From positions 1 to 12,552 of the forward strand of contig JANNMJ010000242.1 of the NCBI GenBank assembly GCA_031397815.1: a stretch of DNA of 12,552 nucleotides. The letters run 5' to 3'. Each line of letters begins with the position of its first letter. The stretch's first letter is position 1. The DNA is from JANNMJ01 sp031397815. GTDB taxonomy: Bacteria > Bacteroidota > Bacteroidia > Cytophagales > Hymenobacteraceae. This document shows, piece after piece, positions 1-6,603 of this stretch. Made by a program: the position numbers and the translations under genes. The notes below the pieces were generated by a model. That model ran no database searches, was not told the DNA's origin, and saw only the letters and a list, made by a program, of their open reading frames with translations.

Positions 1-50
1 CAACTCCGCCCGCCACCACTCTAACGCCGCGACCGACTTACCTTTCCCCC

Positions 51-146
51 CTGTAAAGTCCAATCCGGATTACCACGTCCAGCTGTAAAGCCCCAGCCGG
101 ATTATCACCTCACCCTGTATAGCCAGGGCCGGACGAGACAGCGTGA
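51..146. repeat. Three 32-bp tandem repeats upstream of WD40 gene
   Basis: Three consecutive 32-bp units start at 51, 83 and 115. Each begins CTGTAAAG or CTGTATAG and carries a central CCGGA core (CCGGATTA in units 1 and 2). Units 1 and 2 are close; unit 3 is degenerate in its second half and runs into the GTG start of the WD40 gene at 143. The period is not a multiple of three, and an in-frame TAA lies at 86-88, so this is not coding repeat. It could be a set of protein-binding sites or a decayed minisatellite. The array may extend no further left, since no unit is recognisable before 51. Confidence 0.6.
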
Positions 147-1237
147 CCGATCACACTGATTATGTGCGCGACGTGGCGTTCTCGCCCGACTCCAAGCTCG
201 TGGCCTCGGCCGGTTGGGATGGGTTCTCGTATGTCTGGGAAACGTTCAGTGGCAATCGCGTGGCGGCCCTCGGCGCCAAGGTAGGCGCGGTAGCCGGCTA
301 TGAGAAAGGCCGCACGGCGAAGGGGCGTTCCGCCAACATGACGTCGGTGGCGTTCAGCCCCGACGGCACGGAGCTGCTGACCGCTTCCGGCGATCACACG
401 GTGCGTGGCTGGGATACGCAGGGGTGGCAGCAGAAATACGTCCTCTCGGGGCATAACGATGAGGTTTGGGATGCGCGCTACTCGCCGAATGGGCGCTTCG
501 TGGTGAGTGGGGCGTGGGATAATACGTGCCGCGTGTGGGACGTACGAACCCGCAAAAACACGTACACCCTGCCGGCGCACGTGTCGGATGTGTGGGCGAC
601 GGCCTTCTCGCCCGATGGCCAGCTGGTGGCTACGGGTGGCGGCGACCGCAAAGTAAAAATCTGGGATATGGCCACCGCCAGTCTGGTGGAAGAGCTTGGT
701 GGCGAGGCGCACAAAGCAGAGGTCGAGAACTTGGTTTTTAGCCCCGATGGCCGCACTCTGGCGAGTGTCTCACGCGATGGAGCGCTCAAGCTCTGGCGCG
801 TGCCGACCACCGCCGACCGGGCCGCCGCCTACGTCAATCCGTTGATGGCGAAATGGGAAAAGAAAGGCGAGTTTGAGAAGACGAGCGAATACGACGCGCG
901 AATGGCCACCCGCGCGAAAAAGCCCAACGAGTTTCGGCAGGAGTTCCGGACCAAGATGATCGCCGCCTATGGCCGCACGGCGTTGTGGCAGCAGTTTAAG
1001 CTGGGCGACTATAATGCCGATACCGAGCAGTTTCAGGTGACGTCGGATAGATTTCCGGGAACGTTTGTCCTGAAAGTGGCGCCGCGCGATGCGCCCGCCG
1101 TGCGCGAGCATTTCGAGGAAGCCAACTACCGCGAACCCGCCTTCGACTTGACCACCGAAGAGCAAATCAAGCTCCGCTCGACCGAAATACTGATCAGCAA
1201 CGGCACCGAAACCAAGGTATTCACCCTGACGCAATAA
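143..1237 (+). CDS. WD40-repeat protein with C-terminal accessory domain
   Basis: A 364-residue WD40 beta-propeller protein of unknown role, presumably a protein-binding scaffold. Five blades are visible at about residues 4-35, 64-92, 104-134, 146-176 and 190-219, each with the V-x-x-V-a-F-S-P-D-G and W-D hallmarks; a basic insert separates blades 1 and 2. Residues 220-364 form a non-propeller domain starting KWEKKGEFEKTSEYDAR, a type that (from memory) accompanies WD40 or caspase-like proteins in Bacteroidota. The start is a GTG at 143 that falls directly at the first blade; no signal peptide precedes it, and an upstream stop lies at 86-88 in frame. The protein may therefore be 5'-truncated, or the true start may be internal (ATG at 338). 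The next gene's ATG follows the TAA with no gap, so the two are probably co-transcribed. The family is confident; the start is not. Confidence 0.8.
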   Translation: MTDHTDYVRDVAFSPDSKLVASAGWDGFSYVWETFSGNRVAALGAKVGAVAGYEKGRTAKGRSANMTSVAFSPDGTELLTASGDHTVRGWDTQGWQQKYVLSGHNDEVWDARYSPNGRFVVSGAWDNTCRVWDVRTRKNTYTLPAHVSDVWATAFSPDGQLVATGGGDRKVKIWDMATASLVEELGGEAHKAEVENLVFSPDGRTLASVSRDGALKLWRVPTTADRAAAYVNPLMAKWEKKGEFEKTSEYDARMATRAKKPNEFRQEFRTKMIAAYGRTALWQQFKLGDYNADTEQFQVTSDRFPGTFVLKVAPRDAPAVREHFEEANYREPAFDLTTEEQIKLRSTEILISNGTETKVFTLTQ

Positions 1238-2203
1238 ATGACGATGCTAGTTACTGCCTTGCTCCTCGGGGGCGCGCTCAGGATGTCTAACCCAACGGCG
1301 CCACTGCCGCCGCGCCGCGAGTTCGCGCTCCCCGACGGTCCCGCGGCCCTCGCCACCAGCTCGCCCGATGGCCGCTTGTTGGCTTTATCGGGCGCATCGA
1401 TGAAAATTGCCATTTTCCAGATCCGGACCGGGCTCCCGCTGCGCGCGTACGTCGGGCATCAGCGCCCGGTGGCGGCGATGGTATTCAGCGCCAGTCGCGA
1501 CACCATTCTGAGCGCTGACGCGGGCGGAGAAATTCGTCTTTGGAATGCCGAAACGCTGACCACTTTAGGCATGTGGCGCGTGCCGGGCGTCCCCGCCGCC
1601 GTGCGCATTACGCCGGACGGCCGCACCGCGCTCGTCGTGCTGACAACCGGTGATATCTGGCGCTGGAACCTGCGCAAGCCCGCGACCGATGCCGAGCATT
1701 TGCCGCTGAAACCGTTTCCGGCAGGCACGCGCGTGACCAGCGTGAGCCTCCATCCGGCGGGCTCCCGCATGGCGCTGGGGCTGGCGAGCGGCACCGTCGC
1801 GACGGTGGATTTAGGTACTAGCTCCATCCAGCTGACCCCGCTTTTTCAACAGCCTATCACCAGTGTTTTTTTCGCGGCCGATAGCGTAGTCGCAGCGGCC
1901 AATACGCCCGAAATAGCCGTTTGGCACCCCGATCAGCCAGCTACGGCCTTGTCGAGTATTGCCCGCGTCCCCCTGCTCAAAGCCATTTCCGGACTTACGG
2001 CCGACCCGTCGGCGCCGCGTCTGGCGTTCAGTAGTGCCACCGGGGGGCCAGCGATCTTTTATCCCGCAGAGCGGCGCACTGAGTATCCGACTACGTCGGT
2101 CGTGCCCACCCACTATGCCTGGTTCGAGCCCCTGGATAACCTGTTGCTCGCTTTAGGGACCGATGGACGCGTGCGCTCCTGGAAGCTCGACCTAGCTCAG
2201 TAG
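1238..2203 (+). CDS. WD40-type beta-propeller protein
   Basis: A 321-residue protein whose ATG directly abuts the TAA of the preceding WD40 gene. A short hydrophobic start (MTMLVTALLLGGAL) could be a signal sequence or membrane anchor, but it is brief and has no clear cleavage site. The rest is a degenerate propeller: SSPDGRLLAL near residue 41, GHQRPVAAMVF with GEIRLWNAE at 73-104, ITPDGRT...IWRWNL near 124-145, and a closing LGTDGRVRSWKL at the C-terminus. The blades are much less regular than in the upstream gene. Its partner and role are unknown; tandem position suggests both WD40 proteins act together. The last 22 codons and the stop are duplicated at 6405-6487, so the 3' end of this gene marks one boundary of a rearrangement. 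Confidence 0.78.
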   Translation: MTMLVTALLLGGALRMSNPTAPLPPRREFALPDGPAALATSSPDGRLLALSGASMKIAIFQIRTGLPLRAYVGHQRPVAAMVFSASRDTILSADAGGEIRLWNAETLTTLGMWRVPGVPAAVRITPDGRTALVVLTTGDIWRWNLRKPATDAEHLPLKPFPAGTRVTSVSLHPAGSRMALGLASGTVATVDLGTSSIQLTPLFQQPITSVFFAADSVVAAANTPEIAVWHPDQPATALSSIARVPLLKAISGLTADPSAPRLAFSSATGGPAIFYPAERRTEYPTTSVVPTHYAWFEPLDNLLLALGTDGRVRSWKLDLAQ

Positions 2204-2218
2204 AGCGGGCCGGAAGCA
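2136..2218 (+). repeat. 83-bp direct repeat, left copy (WD40 gene 3' end)
   Basis: Positions 2136-2218 match 6405-6487 at 81 of 83 bases by eye; the mismatches are 2142/6411 (T/G) and 2189/6458 (G/A). The left copy lies inside the WD40 gene, covering its last 22 codons, the stop and 15 bp beyond. Homology is lost after AAGCA at both ends. The distance between copies is 4,269 bp. Recombination between them would remove the IS remnant and the complete LytSR-MORN block while leaving the WD40 gene intact. Confidence 0.9.
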
Positions 2219-2287
2219 AGGGCCAAGTGATATGGTGAGATGGCCGGGACCGAACGGGCAGTAGACATAAGGTGTCTTCGAGACCCG

Positions 2288-2590
2288 ATGCAGACTACTT
2301 TTCCCGCCGGTCCCGCGCCGTCTTCCCGTCGTGAATACGATGCGGCGTTCCGCACCGAAGCCGTTCGGGGCGTGTGACGGATGGCCAACCCGCCGCTATT
2401 GTTACGCGCACGTTGGGCCTGAGCCCGTCAGTGCTGACCTGCTGACTGGCGCTGGCTCGCTGCTCGGCGATTGCTGGCGCCGAGCAGAGTTGCCAGTGCA
2501 ACTCCCACGCCTTCATCGTGCGCCGGCATTCCGCGCTGGATTATCAAGCACCGGCCACCTCCGTCAAACTTGCGATCTCACGCCAGCGGG
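2288..2590 (+). pseudogene. Internally deleted IS3-family transposase remnant
   Basis: This fills most of the 447-bp gap between the WD40 gene and the LytS kinase. From the ATG at 2288 one frame reads an OrfA-type start ending SSRREYDAAFRTEAVR and then hits TGA at 2375. After a frame slip near 2369-2370 the next frame continues VTDGQPAAIVTRTLGLSPSV, the helix-turn-helix part of an IS3/IS911 OrfA, up to a TGA at 2443. About 70 bp later the same frame reads RRHSALDYQAPAT (2521-2559), matching the C-terminal signature of IS3 OrfB (N-R-x-R-x-H-S-A-L-G-Y-x-x-P). The DDE catalytic core is missing, so the element is dead. No convincing terminal inverted repeats were seen; the right edge is approximate. 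The family call rests on motif recognition. Confidence 0.72.
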
Positions 2591-2650
2591 TGCGCTTCCC
2601 GCGCAACAAGTCAGCCCACTACTGGTTGGTTCATCGCAGTTTCATTCTCT

Positions 2651-3715
2651 ATGTTCCGCCTCACCACCGACGACTCCATTTCCTTTACCCGAAAGGATGC
2701 GGCGTGGCTTACCCTTTTCTACTTGGGAGCAGCCCTGCTAGACCGCACCACGGTATGGCTGCTGTGGGGGGGCGGGCAATCGGGGCAGCCTTCCTTCTTG
2801 GACCCTACCGAGCTGATGGCCAGTTCCGGTATAGACTTTTTACTGAGGTTTCTGTGCGCGCTACTCATCGCCTACCTGGTGTGCGCCCGGCTGCACGCCC
2901 TTCCCTGGGGCTGGCAAGTCGTGACGTATACCGTCCTGGGGGTAGCGTTTGTGATGATTTGCGGGCTGCTGGGCGCGCACCTCAAATCACGGCTAGGGTG
3001 GATGGAGCTGTTTGGCGGCAAGCTAGGGGTATACGCCTACTATGTGTCGGCACTGTTTTACCTGCTGCAGCTGGGCCTGATTCTGCTGCTGGTGCACGTG
3101 CGCAAGTACAAGCAGGCCGTGCGGGAGCAAGCGGCGCTGCGCGATGCCCTGATTCGCAGTCAGCTTTCCGCGCTCAAGGCGCAGCTGAATCCGCACTTTA
3201 TCCACAACACGTTCAACAGCATCAACGCGGCCATCGAGCCAGCAAACGAGCAGGCTCGGGAGCTGATTATTGATTTGTCAGACCTTTTTCGCCACCAGAA
3301 CGCCGTTGCCCAGCGGGAGTACGTGACCGTGGCAGAGGAAATCGGCTTTCTGACCAAGTACCTGGGGTTGGTGCAGCGCCGGTTTCAAGACCGGCTCCAG
3401 GTGTCGTTCGCCGTGGACGAGGCGGTGTTGGCGCGCCCGATGCCAGCGATGCTGCTGCAGCCGCTGGTCGAAAACGCTGTGCAGCACGGCGTGACGCCCC
3501 ACGTGGGGCTGTGCACCATTCACGTGTCAGTGCAACCTGTGGGCGGCCGGCTTTTGTTTACGGTCGCCGACACGGGCGCTGGGTTGCCGGTGCAGGGCTT
3601 CCAGCCAGGCGTGGGCCTCGGCAATACCCAGCTGCGGCTGGAAAAACTCTGCAACGCCACGCTGCACCTCACCCCCAACGAGCCCCGCGGCGTGCGGGCC
3701 CACTTTAGTCTGTGA
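2651..3715 (+). CDS. LytS/YehU-type sensor histidine kinase
   Basis: A 354-residue membrane kinase of the His_kinase (LytS/YehU) class, expected to autophosphorylate and pass phosphate to the LytTR regulator encoded next. Four membrane segments are predicted by eye at about residues 17-39, 62-80, 88-109 and 126-150, with almost no periplasmic domain, so the stimulus is probably sensed in or at the membrane. A short linker helix leads to LKAQLNPHFIHNTFNSI, with H182 the phosphorylation site. The HATPase part has the N-box PLVENAVQHG (N275) and G-boxes DTGAGLP (307-313) and GVGLGNTQLRL. The ATG at 2651 was chosen because the 60 residues available upstream are low-complexity and overlap the IS remnant; no strong ribosome-binding site is visible. 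The stop overlaps the next GTG start by 4 bp (GTGA), indicating translational coupling. Confidence 0.9.
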   Translation: MFRLTTDDSISFTRKDAAWLTLFYLGAALLDRTTVWLLWGGGQSGQPSFLDPTELMASSGIDFLLRFLCALLIAYLVCARLHALPWGWQVVTYTVLGVAFVMICGLLGAHLKSRLGWMELFGGKLGVYAYYVSALFYLLQLGLILLLVHVRKYKQAVREQAALRDALIRSQLSALKAQLNPHFIHNTFNSINAAIEPANEQARELIIDLSDLFRHQNAVAQREYVTVAEEIGFLTKYLGLVQRRFQDRLQVSFAVDEAVLARPMPAMLLQPLVENAVQHGVTPHVGLCTIHVSVQPVGGRLLFTVADTGAGLPVQGFQPGVGLGNTQLRLEKLCNATLHLTPNEPRGVRAHFSL

Positions 3716-4434
3716 AGCGGGTGCTGCTGGTCGACGACGAGCCGGACGCCCGGCAGCTGCTGCGGCAGTACGTGGGCCAAGAGCCCGGCTACGAGCTCGT
3801 GGGAGAAGCCCGCGACGGTCCTGAGGCCGTGCAGGCCATCCACGCTTTGCGGCCGGACCTCGTGTTTCTAGACATTCAGCTGCCGGGGCTGACCGGGTTT
3901 GAGGTGCTGGCCCAGCTGGAGCAGTTGCCGCAGGTGGTGTTTTCGACGGCTTACGATGCGCACGCCATTCGGGCTTTTGAGTTTTACGCCCTGGATTACT
4001 TACTCAAGCCCTACGGCCGCGCCCGTTTCCAGCAAGCCCTGGCCCGCGTGGCCCATAACGACGCCCGCGTGGAGGCGCTGGCCCAGCGCCTGCTCCAGGT
4101 TGGGGCCCCTTACGCCCCGCGCGTGATTCTGCACAAGGGCGCGCGGCGCGTGGTGGTAGCTGCGAGCGCAATTTGTTACGTGGAAGCGTACGGAGACTAC
4201 TGCAAGGTGCACCTGCCGAACGAGCAGCTCCTGGCTCTTGGCGGCATTTCGGAGCTGGAGCAGAAGCTCGATCCGGCGCTCTTTTGCCGGGTGCACCGCT
4301 CCTACCTGGTCAATATGGTCCACGTGCGTGAGTTGTTGCGGGAAGGGCGCCACAGCTATCTGCTGCTCGACAACCAGGTCCGGGTGAAAGTAAGCGACTC
4401 GTATCAGGCCGCTGTGCAAAAGTTGCTGCTGTAG
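3712..4434 (+). CDS. LytTR-family response regulator
   Basis: A 240-residue response regulator. The receiver domain (1-120) has the acidic pair D8-D9, phospho-acceptor D54 (VFLDIQLPG), the S/T switch near FSTAYD, and K99 (DYLLKP). The LytTR DNA-binding domain (about 134-238) shows the family motifs AICYVEAYGDYCKVH and FCRVHRSYLVNM. LytTR proteins typically bind paired direct repeats about two helical turns apart; one such pair lies just downstream, before the MORN genes. The gene starts with GTG at 3712, overlapping the kinase stop, and is the cognate partner of that kinase. A 146-bp gap follows, so the MORN genes may have their own promoter controlled by this regulator, which is an inference. 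Confidence 0.92.
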   Translation: MKRVLLVDDEPDARQLLRQYVGQEPGYELVGEARDGPEAVQAIHALRPDLVFLDIQLPGLTGFEVLAQLEQLPQVVFSTAYDAHAIRAFEFYALDYLLKPYGRARFQQALARVAHNDARVEALAQRLLQVGAPYAPRVILHKGARRVVVAASAICYVEAYGDYCKVHLPNEQLLALGGISELEQKLDPALFCRVHRSYLVNMVHVRELLREGRHSYLLLDNQVRVKVSDSYQAAVQKLLL

Positions 4435-4459
4435 CGTCCTGGTAGACGACCCATTTAGC

Positions 4460-4491
4460 CCGTTTGATCCGCTGATATGCCCGTCAAACGG
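4460..4491. promoter_or_regulatory. 8-bp inverted repeat between LytTR and MORN genes
   Basis: CCGTTTGA (4460-4467) and TCAAACGG (4484-4491) form a perfect 8-bp inverted repeat with a 16-bp spacer, 26 bp after the regulator's stop codon. The long spacer and the lack of a T-run make it a poor intrinsic terminator. It may be an operator, or a weak hairpin in a read-through transcript. Its right arm runs into the first of two direct repeats. Confidence 0.4.
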
Positions 4492-4519
4492 TTTCGTCGA
4501 CTGCTGGGCGGTTTCGTCG
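4489..4519 (+). promoter_or_regulatory. Candidate LytTR site: paired CGGTTTCGTCG repeats
   Basis: The 11-mer CGGTTTCGTCG occurs at 4489-4499 and again at 4509-4519, a 20-bp period, 62-92 bp before the MORN-PD40 start codon. Paired direct repeats about 20-22 bp apart and containing GTT are the usual layout for LytTR regulators, and a LytTR gene ends 55 bp upstream. The match to a published consensus is only partial, so the assignment rests on spacing and position. No clear TAnnTTTG -7 element was found next to it. Confidence 0.4.
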
Positions 4520-4580
4520 GATTTCTCCTGGATTAATAGACCGGGCTGCCGAATATCGCGGCCTCACTCGTCCGCTCGCA

Positions 4581-5939
4581 ATGAAATACCTGAAATATGT
4601 AAGCTTGCTTAGCGCCGTTCTGTTGGGCGTCGGGCAAGTGGCCCACGCGCAGCTACGTCCCGCCCCCCGCCTCTACGTGCCCGGCCGTGACTCGCTGCTC
4701 ACATTTACGGGCGTGGAGCAGGCGACCTACCCGGACGGCAAGCTCCGGGTCTGGAAAGAGCTCGTGAACGGGCAGTTTAGCGGCACGTGGCTGGAATGGT
4801 ATCCCGATGGCACGCTCCGCTACCGAGCCGAGTGGTTGCAGGGCAAGGGGCACGGGACGTGGGAATATTTCTACCCAACAGGGGTACGCCGGTCGGCCGA
4901 AGTATACGAGCACGACCTGCTGGTGGGCTTGGCCTACCAATACCATCCGAACGGCCGGGTGGCCACGGAAAGCGCTAACCTGCGGGGAAAACGGCACGGC
5001 TATGTCCGCACCTACGCCCCGGACGGGACGCCGCTCACCGCTCAGTTATACCAGCACGACCAGCGGGTCCTCAACCAGCCTGTGCTGTTCGAGCCGGGAC
5101 TCATTGCCACCGCAGCGCATCAAGAATGGGACATCACCTTCGAGCCCGATGGCAATACCCTGTACTTCACCCGGAAGCTGGCCGGCACCACCAGCCAGCA
5201 AATTTACCGGTCGGAGCGGACGCCCACCGGCTGGAGTGAGCCCCAGCCCGCGCCTTTTTCCACCGGTCCCGACGAGGGCGCTTTCATCACGCCCGACGGC
5301 CGCCAGTTCTATTTTGCCTCCCTGCGCCCGCTACCGGACCGTCCCAAACGGCCGGGCTCCCCCCCGGACATGAACCTGTGGGTAATGGACAAAACAGCGG
5401 GCCGTTGGGGAGCACCGCGGCCCGTACCCGGCGCTATCAATGGGGTGCAACTTCCCGGCGAGGCGTGGCCCGCGCACTATGAAGCGGGCCCGGTCACCGA
5501 CGCCGCCGGCAACCTCTATTACTGGTCGGGCAGCCGCACGGGCACTGATGCGAATTTGTACGTCGCCCCGCGGCTACCCGATGGCCGCTTTGGCCCACCC
5601 CAGGAGCTACCCGCTCCCCCCAACCACCGCGGCACCGACAGCAGCCCCTGTGTGTCGCCCGACGGTAACCTGCTGTTTTTTGCCTCCTACAACCGGGGGG
5701 ACGACGGGTGGGGGGAGGAGGATATTTATTACTGCCGCAAGGTAGACGGGCGGTGGAATCGCGCCCAGAACCTGGGCTCAGTCATCAATTCCGAGCGCAA
5801 CGATAGCTGCCCGCGCTTTTCGCCCGACGGCAAGTACTTTTTCTTCAGCAGCGACCGGGGCCCAGAACTGGACGCAACGGGGGAACGGATGTACAGCATT
5901 TACTACATGGAAACCGCTTATCTGAATTTACAGCCATGA
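4581..5939 (+). CDS. Secreted MORN-repeat plus PD40-propeller protein
   Basis: A 452-residue exported protein. Residues 1-23 are a signal peptide (MKYLKYVSLLSAVLLGVGQV then AHA|Q). Residues about 45-160 contain four to five MORN/YwqK-type repeats of the form YPDGxLR...GxxxGTWxxWYPDG. Residues about 180-450 form a PD40-type six-bladed propeller with recurring SPDGxxLxFxS strands (SSPCVSPDGNLLFFAS, CPRFSPDGKYFFFSS) like those in TolB and OmpA-linked Bacteroidota proteins. No OmpA domain, lipobox or type IX sorting domain was seen, so a soluble periplasmic location is likely. Function is unknown; PD40 propellers usually bind peptides or envelope components. It follows the LytTR gene by 146 bp, and its TGA overlaps the next ATG by 4 bp, so it forms a two-gene unit with another MORN protein. 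Databases may label it 'toxin-antitoxin system YwqK family antitoxin', but nothing here indicates a toxin. Confidence 0.85.
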   Translation: MKYLKYVSLLSAVLLGVGQVAHAQLRPAPRLYVPGRDSLLTFTGVEQATYPDGKLRVWKELVNGQFSGTWLEWYPDGTLRYRAEWLQGKGHGTWEYFYPTGVRRSAEVYEHDLLVGLAYQYHPNGRVATESANLRGKRHGYVRTYAPDGTPLTAQLYQHDQRVLNQPVLFEPGLIATAAHQEWDITFEPDGNTLYFTRKLAGTTSQQIYRSERTPTGWSEPQPAPFSTGPDEGAFITPDGRQFYFASLRPLPDRPKRPGSPPDMNLWVMDKTAGRWGAPRPVPGAINGVQLPGEAWPAHYEAGPVTDAAGNLYYWSGSRTGTDANLYVAPRLPDGRFGPPQELPAPPNHRGTDSSPCVSPDGNLLFFASYNRGDDGWGEEDIYYCRKVDGRWNRAQNLGSVINSERNDSCPRFSPDGKYFFFSSDRGPELDATGERMYSIYYMETAYLNLQP

Positions 5940-6391
5940 AGTACCTGTTTATCCTACTGACCGGAGTGGTTACGCTGACCGGCCTCCTCACCCAGCCGAT
6001 ACCGGCGGACACCGCTAAGCAGCAAATGATTGCTATGAGCCAGACCACCCAGCGGCCAGCCCCCCAAGGCAACCGATACTTTCAGCGGGGCAGCAACCGC
6101 CCCTACACCGGGTTGCTCTACGGCCGTTACGCCAACGGCCAGTACCAGACCATTCAGCAGTACCAAGACGGCCTAGGCAATGGGTATTGGATAGACTTCG
6201 ATCCCGAAGGACACAAGGAATGCCAGGGCACTTACCGAGCGAACCGGGTCGAAGGCCCAGTGACGTTTTTCTATGAAAATGGCCGCATAAAATCCAAAGG
6301 GCAATACCTGCACTGGAAACGGCCCATTGGCGAGTGGATCTACTACGACAAGCACGGCCGCGTGGCGCACTGCGTGACTTATACGCCGTAA
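5936..6391 (+). CDS. Small secreted MORN-repeat protein
   Basis: A 151-residue protein with an N-terminal signal peptide (MKYLFILLTGVVTLTGLL, cleavage probably near residue 24). It has three to four MORN/YwqK-like units: YTGLLYGRYANGQYQ, GNGYWIDFDPEG, VEGPVTFFYENGRIK and PIGEWIYYDKHGRV. The start overlaps the stop of the larger MORN-PD40 gene (ATGA), so the two are translationally coupled and presumably act in the same compartment. It resembles the MORN part of its neighbour without the propeller, so the pair may have arisen by duplication. Function is unknown. Its stop codon is followed directly by an ATG-led 26-codon frame carrying a copied WD40 gene tail. Confidence 0.8.
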   Translation: MKYLFILLTGVVTLTGLLTQPIPADTAKQQMIAMSQTTQRPAPQGNRYFQRGSNRPYTGLLYGRYANGQYQTIQQYQDGLGNGYWIDFDPEGHKECQGTYRANRVEGPVTFFYENGRIKSKGQYLHWKRPIGEWIYYDKHGRVAHCVTYTP

Positions 6392-6472
6392 ATGGCGACA
6401 GTAAATAACCGGTTGCTCGCTTTAGGGACCGATGGACGCGTGCGCTCCTGGAAGCTCAACCTAGCTCAGTAG
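6392..6472 (+). pseudogene. 26-codon fragment carrying a copied WD40 C-terminus
   Basis: An ATG directly after the MORN stop opens a 26-codon frame. Its last 20 codons and stop reproduce, in frame, the C-terminus of the WD40 gene ending at 2203 (LLALGTDGRVRSWKL, then NLAQ instead of DLAQ). Only five or six codons (MATVNN) are not from the repeat. It is best read as a 3' gene fragment left by a duplication or insertion rather than a functional gene. The intact frame and adjacent start mean it could still be translated by re-initiation, so a real small peptide cannot be excluded. Confidence 0.6.
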
Positions 6473-6487
6473 AGCGGGCCGGAAGCA
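6405..6487 (+). repeat. 83-bp direct repeat, right copy
   Basis: Right copy of the sequence at 2136-2218, in the same orientation, with two mismatches. It sits between the last MORN gene and the convergent surface-protein gene. The 116 bp that follow (6488-6603) contain no gene that can be supported. Confidence 0.9.
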
Positions 6488-6603
6488 GGAATCAAGGCCT
6501 GTGAGCTAGAAGTCGGTCGTGCCGGGTAAGCGGCCCGTGACGTCGAGCAGCGCCGCGGCTTTGGTCGCCGGGTTGAGGTGATGCTCTATCCCGTGAACAA
6601 ACC

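Noticed and set aside
51..146. CRISPR array
   Set aside because: The units are contiguous 32-bp tandem repeats with no unique spacers between them and no cas genes nearby.
2194..2212. tRNA-like D-arm (AGCTCAG..TAGAGC) in the 83-bp repeat, suggesting a tRNA attachment site
   Set aside because: The D-loop is too short, and no T-arm (GTTCGAATC-like), anticodon stem or acceptor pairing follows in either copy. The similarity is confined to 14 bases that also encode the end of the WD40 protein.
2471..2650. N-terminal 60 residues of the longer LytS frame
   Set aside because: No transmembrane or kinase-family features; the stretch overlaps IS3 remnant sequence. Family-like sequence begins at the ATG at 2651.
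4581..6391. Toxin-antitoxin system, from the YwqK-type MORN repeats
   Set aside because: Both proteins have signal peptides and no small toxin gene is adjacent; the YwqK 'antitoxin' label is a database name rather than evidence of function.
6506..6598. Minus-strand peptide ending LDVTGRLPGTTDF before a stop, possible C-terminal gene fragment
   Set aside because: It looks protein-like but matches no family recognised here, is out of frame with the S74 gene, and has no start. Chance open frames of this length are common in GC-rich DNA. A translated search of 6500-6605 would decide.
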